The notes beneath the pieces were generated by a model, which was not told the DNA's origin, made no database searches, and saw nothing but the letters and a program-made list of their open reading frames with translations. From NCBI GenBank assembly GCA_017434825.1, contig JAFSGC010000007.1, positions 1-64,000 of the forward strand: a DNA stretch of 64,000 nucleotides. The letters are read 5' to 3'. The first letter of the stretch is position 1; each line of letters begins with the position of its first letter. The position numbers were made by a program, and so were the translations under genes. Below, piece by piece: positions 6,441 to 15,406 of this stretch. This stretch comes from Bacilli bacterium. Its GTDB lineage: Bacteria > Bacillota_I > Bacilli_A > RF39 > UBA660.

Positions 6441-6987
6441 GTAACCTCCTATAAATATCTTTAATTAGTTCATTTATATCTGTTGTTTCAGTAAGTTCTG
6501 CACCTTTCTTATTAGCAAGTTTGATAAATTTCACGATATTAGGCATATCAACGTAACTATAAAGTTTATCATCAAATATACTGTTAGTTTTATGAACTAT
6601 TTTTTTATCATATATAACAAAAGTATCACAAATCGGAGCTAAGAAGTTTATATCTCTACTAAAAAGAATAATCCTTTTATCATACTTTGTTGTCATTTTG
6701 TTGAAAAGTAATTTAAAGTAGTTTATCTCTTTAATATTTAAACCTTTAGAAAAGTCATATAATTTGATTAATTTATCATTAATTGTATTTGCAAGCTGTA
6801 ATTTACTATTATTCTTTGTTGATAAATTGTTAGTATCGTTTATATCTAATAAAGTTATCTTTTTTGTATCTTCGATTTTATATGAAATAATGCTATCTAA
6901 TGCTACGCCCTCATAATTAGGAACTACATAATTTTTAGTTATTACACCCATGATTTTAAAATCTAATTTTTTTAATTCTTCTACCAT
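6418..6987 (-). CDS. Degenerate EcfA2-like protein lacking ATPase motifs
   Basis: 189 aa against about 280 for EcfA. No Walker A, signature or DEP. What remains matches the second half of EcfA2: KRIILFSRDINFLAPICDTFVIYDKKIVHK (about 104-133) corresponds to the H-loop region (TILLVTHDMDxVAxYADRVIVLxxGKI), followed by SIFDD and PNIVKFIKLANKKGAELTETTDINELIKDI, the usual EcfA2 C-terminal pattern. The place, between whiA/ecfA1-like and truA, supports this. Either a vestige or a non-ATPase scaffold. Intact reading frame. Confidence 0.6.
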   Translation of the reverse strand: MVEELKKLDFKIMGVITKNYVVPNYEGVALDSIISYKIEDTKKITLLDINDTNNLSTKNNSKLQLANTINDKLIKLYDFSKGLNIKEINYFKLLFNKMTTKYDKRIILFSRDINFLAPICDTFVIYDKKIVHKTNSIFDDKLYSYVDMPNIVKFIKLANKKGAELTETTDINELIKDIYRRLHAGKADA

Positions 6988-7430
6988 AGTTTATTCACCA
7001 ACAATTCTTCATCTAAAAATATAGAATCAATTATGCCGTAAGCATTTAATTGAAGTGATAAGTCAACAATAAATGGCAATTTATATCCTAGTCTTTTTAA
7101 AATCTTTTCTTCTTTTAATACACTTATAGTACTCCCCTGTAGAATAATCTTTCCATCTTTAATGATAATTAATTCATGAGCATATAATGCTTCCTCTAAA
7201 TTAGAGGTTATATTTACAAAGTTAACATTTCTTTCTTCCATATTGTTAAAAAATGTTTCTTTTTCTCTTTGGGATAACTCTCTTAACGCATCATTAAAAA
7301 CAATAAAATTAGTATTTATTGTTTTTAACTCTTCTAAATTACTTATTATAACCTCACCAGTTAATTCCCTAATTACTCCCTTATTATCATCAGTAATTAT
7401 CGTGGTATTTATATTACGATTGATTTTCAT
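6981..7430 (-). CDS. Degenerate EcfA1-like protein lacking ATPase motifs
   Basis: 149 aa, about half of EcfA1. FIVFNDALRELSQ (42-54) stands where Walker B/D-loop LILDEPTxGLDP belongs, and VNITSNLEEALYAHELIIIKDGKIILQGS (72-100) where the H-loop and following strand belong. LKRLGYKLPFIVDLSLQL (111-128) is the typical EcfA1 C-terminal motif. Walker A and the whole N-terminal half are absent. Overlaps whiA by 17 bp upstream and the EcfA2-like gene by 7 bp downstream. The frame is open, so it may still be made. Confidence 0.6.
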   Translation of the reverse strand: MKINRNINTTIITDDNKGVIRELTGEVIISNLEELKTINTNFIVFNDALRELSQREKETFFNNMEERNVNFVNITSNLEEALYAHELIIIKDGKIILQGSTISVLKEEKILKRLGYKLPFIVDLSLQLNAYGIIDSIFLDEELLVNKLW

Positions 7431-8328
7431 TATTACTTCTATGCCTCTTTACTAAATTAGTTATTTTAATAAAATGATGATTTACCCCTGATTTACCGAT
7501 TCTATAATTATATTCTAATGTAATTATTTCTGCCAGTTCAGTAAGTGAAGACTCTGGATATTTTTCCCTAGCTTCTACTACTATTTTACCTTTTTCGTCT
7601 AAAACGTCTATTAAATCATGCTCTTTTAAATACTTTATATCTTCAATTTGTTTTAATCCAGTTTGAATGCTCTTCGTTTGATTAGATATTTCACAATTAT
7701 TAAGACGATTTACCATATTTTTATGGTCACGGTATATTCTTATATCCTCAAAGAAAAACATTGAACCTGTAGCCTTAAATAGCTTTAATAAGTCGCTTAT
7801 ATTTTCACTAGATTTTAAGTAAACTACACTCTTATATCCACGTTCCACAATTTTAGCATTTAAATTAAATGAAACTAATAATTTTTGAATAGTTTGTGCA
7901 AAATCTAAGTTATTACATATAAATTCTAAATGATAACCACTTGTTTGAGGATTTGAAATATTACCTATTGCTAGAAAAGCCCCCTGTAAAAAAGCAATCT
8001 TTTCTTCTTCACTTTCTAATTTAACATCCATATTATCAATATCTATAGAATGTTTAATGAAATCTACCTTGTCTTTAATAGTTAAAATGTAAATTTGTTT
8101 AACACGAAATCTTTTTTGGATACGCACTACAATACTCGCGCTAATACCAAAAACCATTTTAATATCTTTATATATTCTACGAGCAACCGAAGCATTTTCT
8201 AATGTGATAACTATTTCGTTTTTTACTTTACCTGTAGCTTTTATAAATGCTTCAATTTCATAACGAGCTTCAACTAGACTGAAATCATTTTTTGATATCT
8301 CTTCTTTTAATGATGTAGTAAATGTCAT
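7414..8328 (-). CDS. whiA: WhiA family DNA-binding protein
   Basis: 304 aa. N-terminal LAGLIDADG-like domain (about 10-200) and C-terminal helix-turn-helix (YPESSLTELAEIITLEYNYRIGKSGVNHHFIKI). Starts MTFTTSLKEEISKN, typical of the family. Linked to cell division and chromosome segregation in Bacilli. Start overlaps the yvcK stop (ATGA), so the two are translationally coupled. The usual upstream partner rapZ is not in the cluster. Confidence 0.95.
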   Translation of the reverse strand: MTFTTSLKEEISKNDFSLVEARYEIEAFIKATGKVKNEIVITLENASVARRIYKDIKMVFGISASIVVRIQKRFRVKQIYILTIKDKVDFIKHSIDIDNMDVKLESEEEKIAFLQGAFLAIGNISNPQTSGYHLEFICNNLDFAQTIQKLLVSFNLNAKIVERGYKSVVYLKSSENISDLLKLFKATGSMFFFEDIRIYRDHKNMVNRLNNCEISNQTKSIQTGLKQIEDIKYLKEHDLIDVLDEKGKIVVEAREKYPESSLTELAEIITLEYNYRIGKSGVNHHFIKITNLVKRHRSNNENQS

Positions 8329-9281
8329 TTCTTACCTTCCATTAAGTAAGAAAATATTAGATATGCTGTCTTTAATGAATCATGACGATAAACGCCTTCA
8401 TCAATTTTATATAGTTTATCACTAATTACATATATACCTTTTTCCTCTAATACATCTTTATCTAGAACCACTGGATTCTTTTGTTCTTCCACTGAATATT
8501 TCTCAACTAAAGCACTACTCATAGTTTTAGAGTTGGCTACTACTAAATCAATTGTTCCTTCCCCTAAATATTGTTCTAACATATTAACGTGATCAGACAC
8601 TTTAAAATCATCTGTTTCTCCAGGTTGAGTAAATAGATTACATAAATACATCTTTTTAGCTTTAGATTTTACAATTGCTTCAGTTAAATCTTCACAAACT
8701 AAGTGAGGAATTATACTTGTGTGTAAACTTCCTGAAGAGAAAATAATTAAATCAGCTTCATTAACAGCTTTAAAAACTTTTTCATTAACGGTTACTGGTT
8801 TATCATAAATAATTCTAACTATTTTTTCTTCACTAGCAGTAATTTGTTCTTCACCTACTATTTGATTACCATTTTCAGTAATACCAATTATATGAACTGA
8901 ATCCTCAGTAAGAGGTAGGACCTTACCATTTTTGATATCTAAAATATCTTCCATAATAGGTAAACTAGAAGCAAAGTTTCCTTTAATATCCAAAAGCGCT
9001 GTAAGAAGTAAATTCTTAACAGAATGGTTACCCAATGATTTAGATTTGGTAAAACGATAGTTCATTAACTTAGTCATATCTTCATTGATATTAGCCATCG
9101 ATACCATAACTTTTGTAATGTCTCCCACTGCAGGGATATTCATTTCTTGACGTAGTCTTCCTGTACTTCTACCATCATCTGAAACAGATACTACAGCAGT
9201 AATATTTACAGGAAATAATTTTAATCCTTTTAAAATTTGTGAAAGTCCACTACCTCCACCAAATATAACAATCTTTTTCAT
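8325..9281 (-). CDS. yvcK: YvcK/CofD-like gluconeogenesis factor
   Basis: 318 aa. Starts KKIVIFGGGSGLSQILKGLK, followed by AVVSVSDDGRSTGRLR, both standard for the UDP-GlcNAc-binding YvcK (GlmR) proteins that support cell-wall synthesis on gluconeogenic carbon. Ends in TGA within the whiA start, which shows UGA is a stop in this organism. rapZ, often before it, is absent; a terminator separates it from the DUF362 gene upstream. Confidence 0.93.
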   Translation of the reverse strand: MKKIVIFGGGSGLSQILKGLKLFPVNITAVVSVSDDGRSTGRLRQEMNIPAVGDITKVMVSMANINEDMTKLMNYRFTKSKSLGNHSVKNLLLTALLDIKGNFASSLPIMEDILDIKNGKVLPLTEDSVHIIGITENGNQIVGEEQITASEEKIVRIIYDKPVTVNEKVFKAVNEADLIIFSSGSLHTSIIPHLVCEDLTEAIVKSKAKKMYLCNLFTQPGETDDFKVSDHVNMLEQYLGEGTIDLVVANSKTMSSALVEKYSVEEQKNPVVLDKDVLEEKGIYVISDKLYKIDEGVYRHDSLKTAYLIFSYLMEGKK

Positions 9282-9315
9282 AATTAATCACTTTATATAT
9301 TCTATCATAACACAA

Positions 9316-9347
9316 TAAAAAAAAGAAATAATTAAGCTTATTTCTTT
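9316..9347 (-). terminator. Terminator after the DUF362 gene
   Basis: Minus strand AAGAAATAA-GCTTAA-TTATTTCTT followed by TTTTTT. The 5' arm overlaps the last codons of the gene. Confidence 0.75.
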
Positions 9348-10486
9348 CGTTTTTTACTATGTAATACTTTCATAACCAATGATGACTTTACTACCATTGC
9401 ACCAATAGGACAAAACTCTTGGCAACAATAACACTTGATACATTTACTACGATCAATTTTTGCTTTTTTATTGTCAATTGTTATTGCTTTAGCAGGACAA
9501 ATATTTGCGCATTTGCCACAACCAATACATTTACTTTTCTTTAAACATGGTTTATTAGCAAATATTTTATTTGATGCTTTGGAAATTAATTTCGAAAAGA
9601 ATCCTTTCTTATTACTAAAAAACATTAGTGAATTAATATCTTTTTTTATTTGAAAATCTTTTATGACATATTTATCTACGTCATCATTTAATTCAATTTT
9701 TGTTTCATCAAACAAATTTCTTAATTTACTTTGTTTAATTGTTTCAACATCGTTTATTCCAAGCCCAATAATTTTTGCACAAATATAATCAAGTGCATAA
9801 GGATTAGTGGAAGCTAATACACAACCAATTCTTCTTGGATCCCCCATTGTTGGGCCATTACCTTCCATACCTACAATTGCATCTACAATGTTCATATTTG
9901 GTTTAAAATATTCATTTAAGTCTATCAGCATATTAGCAAAGTCACTATGATTAGGAAAACGATAATGATATTCTGGTTTCATTGTACCTGGAATAGTTCC
10001 AAATAAATTTTTAACTGCACAACTCATTCCCATCATCCCATGAGTCTTTAACTTACAAAAATTAATGATAAAATCTGCATCATCTAAATATGCTGTATAT
10101 TCAAATGATTTTAAAACTTTTGCTTTTTTAAATACAGTTTTCTTTGTTGAAAAATTGTTATTAAGTATAGCGCAAGTTTCATTCATCTTAGTAGCATTAT
10201 ATACTCTATTTAAATATGCTTTTGTATAAACGCCTCCAGGGCTATCTCCAATAACCACTGAGCATCCTTTACTTAATAAATAATTAGTTATTGATTTTAA
10301 TAATACCGGATGAGTTGTTACTGCTTTGTTAGGATCCATCGCAGATACCAAATTTGCTTTGATTACTACTTTAGTTCCCTTTTTTATTTTCTTTAATAAA
10401 TCAAAAGAGTTAATGATATTATCAATAACACCATTAACTTCTTTTTCTTCATAACTTTGACATTTATATATACAAACTTTACTCAT
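9338..10486 (-). CDS. DUF362 protein with two 4Fe-4S clusters
   Basis: 382 aa. An N-terminal DUF362 domain (about 1-290) with VVIKANLVSAMDPNKAVTTHP and VIGDSPGG, then a two-cluster ferredoxin (about 312-360): CIGCGKCANICPAKAI and CIKCYCCQEFCPIGAM. Cytoplasmic; no signal peptide. Exact reaction unknown for this family, presumably redox. It follows ychF by 2 bp and ends in a terminator. The C-terminus is very basic (HSKKRKK). Confidence 0.88.
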   Translation of the reverse strand: MSKVCIYKCQSYEEKEVNGVIDNIINSFDLLKKIKKGTKVVIKANLVSAMDPNKAVTTHPVLLKSITNYLLSKGCSVVIGDSPGGVYTKAYLNRVYNATKMNETCAILNNNFSTKKTVFKKAKVLKSFEYTAYLDDADFIINFCKLKTHGMMGMSCAVKNLFGTIPGTMKPEYHYRFPNHSDFANMLIDLNEYFKPNMNIVDAIVGMEGNGPTMGDPRRIGCVLASTNPYALDYICAKIIGLGINDVETIKQSKLRNLFDETKIELNDDVDKYVIKDFQIKKDINSLMFFSNKKGFFSKLISKASNKIFANKPCLKKSKCIGCGKCANICPAKAITIDNKKAKIDRSKCIKCYCCQEFCPIGAMVVKSSLVMKVLHSKKRKK

Positions 10487-10488
10487 TA

Positions 10489-11589
10489 TTATACATTGAA
10501 TCTAAAGTAACAAATGTCGCCATCTTGCATTACATAGTCTTTGCCCTCAAGACGAAGTCTACCTGCCTCTTTTACTTTAGCTTCACTCCCATACATTTTT
10601 AAATCTTCAAAACTAGTTACTTCAGCTTTAATAAATCCTCTTTCAAAATCAGAATGAATAATACCAGCACACGCAGGAGCTTTCATTCCTTTGACAAAGG
10701 TCCAAGCTCTTACTTCATCCTTACCTGAAGTAAAGAATGTTGATAAACCTAACAAATCGTATGTTGCATAAATTAATTTATCAAGACCACTATTTGTTAC
10801 TCCCATAGAAGCTAAAAAATCTTTCTTTTCTTCTTCATTAAATGATGATAGCTCTTCTTCCATACGAGCACACATAACTACTACTCCTGAATTTTCTTCT
10901 TCTGCAAACTCTTTTACTTTTAAAGTATAGTCATTATCTCCAACCGCTATTGTATCTTCATCAACATTAGCAGCATAAATAATTGGTTTCGATGTAATTA
11001 AATTAAAGTTTTTAATCATTTTTAATTCATCATCAGTAAACTCTAGTCTTCTTACAGGAATATTTTTAGTTAAAGCTTCTTGAATTCGTTTAAGAATTGC
11101 AACTTCAAGTAAAGCATCTTTATCTTTTGAACTTTGAGCTTTCTTCTCTATTTTTTGTAATCTTGTTTCAATAATTTCTAAATCCGATAACACTAATTCA
11201 ACATTAATAATTTCAATATCACGAAGCGGATCAGTAGAACCCACTACATGAGTAATTTCTGGATTATCAAAGCATCTAACAACTTCTACAATTGCATCTA
11301 CTTCACGAATGTGAGATAAGAACTTATTACCTAAGCCTTCACCATTCGAAGCGCCTTGTACTAATCCTGCGATATCTATAAATTCATAAGTTGTTGGAAC
11401 CAAGCTTTTTGGTTCATACATTTCATTTAGAAAATCCAAACGTTCATCAGGAACTACTACAATTCCTACATTTGGTTCTATTGTTGCAAACGGATAATTT
11501 GCAGCAATGATATTCTTTTTAGTTATTGCATTAAATAAAGTTGACTTACCTACGTTAGGTAACCCCACAATGCCAGCTTTTAATGACAT
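10489..11589 (-). CDS. ychF: Redox-regulated ribosome-binding ATPase YchF
   Basis: 366 aa. GLPNVGKST near residue 9 (G1), FIDIAGLVQGASNGEGLGNKFL (G3) and a C-terminal TGS domain (AWTFVKGMKAPACAGIIHSDF...ICYFRFNV). YchF/EngD binds the ribosome and prefers ATP. The frame is open 33 codons further upstream, but AGAAAGGA 5 bp before the ATG at 11589 and family alignment (MSLKAGIVGLPNVGKS) fix the start here. Lies 11 bp after the AbgT gene. Confidence 0.96.
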   Translation of the reverse strand: MSLKAGIVGLPNVGKSTLFNAITKKNIIAANYPFATIEPNVGIVVVPDERLDFLNEMYEPKSLVPTTYEFIDIAGLVQGASNGEGLGNKFLSHIREVDAIVEVVRCFDNPEITHVVGSTDPLRDIEIINVELVLSDLEIIETRLQKIEKKAQSSKDKDALLEVAILKRIQEALTKNIPVRRLEFTDDELKMIKNFNLITSKPIIYAANVDEDTIAVGDNDYTLKVKEFAEEENSGVVVMCARMEEELSSFNEEEKKDFLASMGVTNSGLDKLIYATYDLLGLSTFFTSGKDEVRAWTFVKGMKAPACAGIIHSDFERGFIKAEVTSFEDLKMYGSEAKVKEAGRLRLEGKDYVMQDGDICYFRFNV

Positions 11590-11600
11590 AAAAATCCTTT

Positions 11601-13148
11601 CTAAACAGCTATACTTCCGCCGAAGCCTAATGGTAAAGAAATTATATACCATAATACTAAGAATAAAAGTAATATACCTGCTGTACATGCAGCATATGAT
11701 GATTGATACTTAATAGATGTAAAAATACTCATTGATTTTTCATCTTGATTATATCTTTCTAAATATGCTAAATAAACAATGAAATATGCAAATAAAGGCG
11801 TTAATCCCAAAGATGCACATTCTCCAAATCTAAATATTAATTGAGCAAACTCTCCAGATATACCAACGTTTATAAAAGTAGGTACCACTTGAGGAGCCAT
11901 TATCGCCCATTTTGAAACTGAACTAGGAACAAATATTGTAGACACCGCAGAAGCAATAAATAATAATATTACTAATGCTAGCCCTGAGAAATCTGATGAA
12001 GAAATTAAATTTGTAAATCCAGCTACAATTACATTTCCTAAATTAGTTTGTTTAAAAATACTAATGAAAGTAGCACTAGCAAAAATAAATACTAGAGTTT
12101 TACCAATTCCATTTAAACTGTGGCCTAAACTTTCGATAAATTCACGATTATTTTTGATTGTTTTGGCACCAATGCCATATAATAATCCCCAAATTATAAA
12201 CAAGATAGTTACAATAAAGACAAATCCATTTGCAAAAAAGGATTCTGCTCCAAATAACTTATCAATATATAATGTTTCAGAATAATTTAGGAAATTTCCT
12301 GAAAACGGTAGACCAGGAATAATATTATAAATAAATATTACTAAATAAACTAAACTTCCAAGTCCAGCTAAAACTAAACCTTTAAGTTCACTTCTAGTTA
12401 ATTCATCATCATTTAAAGTTTCATCTTCTTCAAACTCATATTTTGGAAGTTTTCTAGCAATATAATTTTCTGTTATATGAGTAATTACAAACGATAATAC
12501 TAAAATTGCAATCACTGATATTAAAAATAATGAAAAAGTTCCAAATTTAAATCCACTATCTAGTAAGTGTGCTGCATCTGTTGTTAACTTAGCTAATGAA
12601 GAGTCAATACTTGTAAAAAACATTGACAATCCATAACCACATGTGAGCGATGCAAATGACGCTATAATACCAATGTTTGGATTTCTTTTACCATACTTGA
12701 ATATTAATGCAGCTAATGGAATAAATGCTATAAAAGGCAGGTTTCCCATGATACTTGATAATAAACAAACAAGAACGATAACATATGTTATCAGTTTCTT
12801 TTTAGCTTTCTTTGTTAACACTCCAACTGCAGTTTTTAAAAATCCACTGTATTCCATAACTCCAATACCCAATAATACAATTATCAAGTGTGATAATACT
12901 GTAAAATTAGCGAAATTAGAAACTGTATTGGAAAATATATATTTAACACCACTTAGATTAAACAATGAATTAATTGACTGCGTTGTAGAAATATAATCTA
13001 CCTTTGTTGTATTTAAAGTATTATAAGTAACTGAAACATTAAACAATGATAAAATACCACTAATTAATATTGCAATGATTATTAATACTATAAATGCCAT
13101 AACTGGATGAAGAGTTATTCTCTCTTTAATTTTCTTCCGTTTTGTCAT
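11601..13148 (-). CDS. AbgT-family transporter
   Basis: 515 aa, about 12 hydrophobic segments. The LGIGVMEYSGFLKTAV, SSIMGNLPFIAFIPLAALIF and SAVSTIFVPSSVSKWAIMAPQVVPTFI regions are family hallmarks. AbgT proteins move p-aminobenzoyl-glutamate or export sulfonamide-type compounds; which applies here is unknown. Its start overlaps the DUF951 gene by 23 bp. A run of genes DUF951-abgT-ychF-DUF362 on one strand suggests joint transcription from parA onward. Confidence 0.9.
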   Translation of the reverse strand: MTKRKKIKERITLHPVMAFIVLIIIAILISGILSLFNVSVTYNTLNTTKVDYISTTQSINSLFNLSGVKYIFSNTVSNFANFTVLSHLIIVLLGIGVMEYSGFLKTAVGVLTKKAKKKLITYVIVLVCLLSSIMGNLPFIAFIPLAALIFKYGKRNPNIGIIASFASLTCGYGLSMFFTSIDSSLAKLTTDAAHLLDSGFKFGTFSLFLISVIAILVLSFVITHITENYIARKLPKYEFEEDETLNDDELTRSELKGLVLAGLGSLVYLVIFIYNIIPGLPFSGNFLNYSETLYIDKLFGAESFFANGFVFIVTILFIIWGLLYGIGAKTIKNNREFIESLGHSLNGIGKTLVFIFASATFISIFKQTNLGNVIVAGFTNLISSSDFSGLALVILLFIASAVSTIFVPSSVSKWAIMAPQVVPTFINVGISGEFAQLIFRFGECASLGLTPLFAYFIVYLAYLERYNQDEKSMSIFTSIKYQSSYAACTAGILLLFLVLWYIISLPLGFGGSIAV

Positions 13149-13329
13149 TTTTAATCACCTTTTTTAATTTTTTATGGAATTCTAAACGATCCATCATTAT
13201 TTCTCTTCCACAATTTTTACATTTGATTTTAATATCAGCACCAACTCTTGTTATAGTCCATAGGTTAGTTTGACATGCATGTGGCTTTTTCATAATAACA
13301 TCGTCATTTAAACAATATTCAATCTTCAT
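13126..13329 (-). CDS. DUF951 zinc-finger-like protein
   Basis: 67 aa. DDVIMKKPHACQTNLWTITRVGADIKIKCKNCGREIMMDR is the DUF951 core; one CxxC plus another Cys may bind zinc. In many Bacillota this gene follows parB/spo0J and precedes ychF, as here. Function unknown. Starts 1 bp after the parB stop region. Confidence 0.9.
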   Translation of the reverse strand: MKIEYCLNDDVIMKKPHACQTNLWTITRVGADIKIKCKNCGREIMMDRLEFHKKLKKVIKNDKTEEN

Positions 13330-13330
13330 G

Positions 13331-14206
13331 TTAATCCTTTATATCTATATGTAATATTTCCATAATACGATTAAGATCAGTTAATGAATCATAACTAATT
13401 TCAATCTTTTTATTTGTTATCTTAACTTTACTACCAGTAGCTTCACTAATTGCATCTTCATAGATACGATAACTTGGTGTATCTAATGAATCTATCTTTA
13501 CTTCTGCTTTCTTTGAAAGTATTTTTTCAATATCTCTTACATTAAGTCCTTCTTTTTCAATCCTTGTTGCTAAATTAATAATTCTATCTTCATCATCTAA
13601 TTTACTTAAGCTTCTAGCATGAGACATTGATATAGTTCCAGATTTAACTTTATCCTGAACTACTTTTGGTAATCTTAATAGTCCTAATAAGTTAGTTATA
13701 TAACTTCTACTTTTACCAAATTTACGTGCGAAATCTTCTTGAGTTAACCCTCTCATTTTTAAAATGTTAGAAATTGATTCTGCTTCATCTATCGGATTTA
13801 AATCCTCTCTTTGAATGTTTTCAAGAAGAGCAATTTCCATCATTTCTTCATCTGTAAAATCTTTAACGATTGCAGGAATAGTAATTAAACCTGCCATTTT
13901 AGCAGCTTTGGTTCTTCGTTCACCAGCAACTAATTCATAACCTTTAATTGATTTCTTTACTATAATTGGTTGAACTACACCGTATTCTTTTATTGAATCT
14001 GCTAATTCTTGTAAAGATTCTTCACTAAATGATTTTCTTGGTTGGTATGGATTAGATCTAATTTCTTCAATAGGAATTTCAGTTGTACTATTTTTATCTT
14101 GTTTTACTATTTCTTCTTCAAAATTATCAAACGCAAATGATGCATTTGAAAATAACTCTTCTAATCCTTTTCCTAATGCTTTTTTCTTAGTTTCCATCTC
14201 TTTCAA
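13331..14206 (-). CDS. parB: Chromosome partitioning protein ParB/Spo0J
   Basis: 291 aa. ParB N-domain with NPYQPRKSF and the CTP-binding GERRTKAAK motif (about 114-122), then the HTH (LTQEDFARKFGKSRSYITNLLGLLRLP, about 150-180) and a C-terminal dimer domain. Loads at parS and slides as a CTP clamp. Perfect parS sites lie at 53268 and 53307. Overlaps parA by 20 bp. The alternative, Noc, is less likely because of the parA partner. Confidence 0.95.
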   Translation of the reverse strand: MKEMETKKKALGKGLEELFSNASFAFDNFEEEIVKQDKNSTTEIPIEEIRSNPYQPRKSFSEESLQELADSIKEYGVVQPIIVKKSIKGYELVAGERRTKAAKMAGLITIPAIVKDFTDEEMMEIALLENIQREDLNPIDEAESISNILKMRGLTQEDFARKFGKSRSYITNLLGLLRLPKVVQDKVKSGTISMSHARSLSKLDDEDRIINLATRIEKEGLNVRDIEKILSKKAEVKIDSLDTPSYRIYEDAISEATGSKVKITNKKIEISYDSLTDLNRIMEILHIDIKD

Positions 14207-14972
14207 TCACTTCCCTTGCTAAATTATGATATGCTTCTGCTCCTCTACTTTCAGGATCATATTCATTTATAGGTTTTCCATGTGAAGGAGCTTCAACTAG
14301 TCTAACTAATCTTGGTATTATTGTATTAAAAACTTTATCTTTAAAGTATTTTCTTATTTCTTCAATTACTTCTAATCCAATGTTTGTTCTTCCATCTAAC
14401 ATTGTTAATAATACACCTTCAATACGAAGTTCCGGATTCATACTATTTTGTACCATAATAATTGAATTTAATAATTGGGTAATTCCTTCAAGTGCATAAA
14501 ATTCACATTGAACAGGTATTATTACTGAATCACTTGCTACAAGAGCATTCATTGTACATAGTCCTAAAGATGGTTGGCAGTCAATAATAATATAGTCATA
14601 TTTTTCTTTTACTTCTGCTAAAACATCTCGTAATTGATTATTTCTTTGGAATGTATTATCCGCTAACATTTTCTTAACAAATTCAACATCAATACCAGCT
14701 AAATTTAATGTAGCAGGTATAACACTTAAATTTTTAAATTTAGTCTTATGAATAGCTTTAGTAACTGGACACATACCAGTAATTGCTTCATAAATATCGT
14801 ACTCAAAATCGCTTGAATTAAGTCCTAATCCAGTCGTAGCGTTACTTTGAGGGTCCATGTCAATTAAAAGGGTTTTCTTCCCTAATTGTCCTAGAGCGGC
14901 AGCTAAATTGATGCTAGAAGTAGTCTTCCCAACTCCTCCTTTTTGATTAACTAGTGATATAACTTTAGCCAT
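14187..14972 (-). CDS. parA: Chromosome partitioning ATPase ParA/Soj
   Basis: 261 aa. Deviant Walker A KGGVGKTT at about 10-17, DMDPQSNATTGLG, and the Walker B region YDYIIIDCQPSLG. Dynamic ATPase that acts with ParB in origin segregation and, in Bacilli, modulates DnaA. Forms a two-gene overlap with parB. Has its own promoter after the rplQ terminator. Confidence 0.96.
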   Translation of the reverse strand: MAKVISLVNQKGGVGKTTSSINLAAALGQLGKKTLLIDMDPQSNATTGLGLNSSDFEYDIYEAITGMCPVTKAIHKTKFKNLSVIPATLNLAGIDVEFVKKMLADNTFQRNNQLRDVLAEVKEKYDYIIIDCQPSLGLCTMNALVASDSVIIPVQCEFYALEGITQLLNSIIMVQNSMNPELRIEGVLLTMLDGRTNIGLEVIEEIRKYFKDKVFNTIIPRLVRLVEAPSHGKPINEYDPESRGAEAYHNLAREVIERDGN

Positions 14973-14999
14973 AATCTACACTCCTTACTGCTAATCAAT

Positions 15000-15028
15000 A
15001 TTTTAACACATATTAAAGAATATTTGAA
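15000..15028 (-). promoter_or_regulatory. Putative parAB promoter
   Basis: TTCAAA (15023-15028), 17 bp, TAAAAT (15000-15005), located between the rplQ terminator and the parA start. Confidence 0.5.
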
Positions 15029-15039
15029 TTAAAAATAAA

Positions 15040-15069
15040 AAAAAGTATAAGTTTTTAAAACCTATACTA
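15040..15069 (-). terminator. Terminator of the ribosomal superoperon after rplQ
   Basis: Minus strand AGTATAGGTTTT / AAAACTTATACT stem followed by TTTTTTTT. The 5' arm overlaps the rplQ stop. Confidence 0.8.
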
Positions 15070-15403
15070 ATTCAATTTTAACTTCTAAAGCGTCATCGCC
15101 ACGACGTTCAGCAATTTTGATAATTCTAGTGTATCCACCATCACGGTTTTCATATTTTTTTGCTAATTCATCGAATACTTTTGCAACTACTGCTTTATCA
15201 TTGTGTAAGAAAGCTAAAGCTTTTCTTCTTGAAACTAAAGTACCATTCTTTCCATAAGTAATCATCTTATCAACAAACTTACGAACTTCCTTAGCTCTAG
15301 CTTCAGTTGTAATAATACTTTCATGCATAATTACATCTTTTGTAAGACCAGCTAAAATACTTCTTCTTACTTGATTATTTCTTCCTAATTTACGATATGC
15401 CAT
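15062..15403 (-). CDS. rplQ: 50S ribosomal protein L17
   Basis: 113 aa. MAYRKLGRNNQVRRSILAGL and ITTEARAKEVRKFVDKMITYGKNG are diagnostic. Last gene of the superoperon, 3 bp after rpoA, with a terminator over its stop. In Bacilli ecfA1 normally follows; here parA does, and the ecfA relics lie 8 kb further left, so the region was rearranged. Confidence 0.97.
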   Translation of the reverse strand: MAYRKLGRNNQVRRSILAGLTKDVIMHESIITTEARAKEVRKFVDKMITYGKNGTLVSRRKALAFLHNDKAVVAKVFDELAKKYENRDGGYTRIIKIAERRGDDALEVKIELV

Positions 15404-15406
15404 ATT

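Noticed and set aside
8325-8327. Mycoplasma-type reading of UGA as Trp
   Set aside because: yvcK, yabP and yabG stop at TGA in overlaps with the next start codons, and Trp residues are encoded by TGG.
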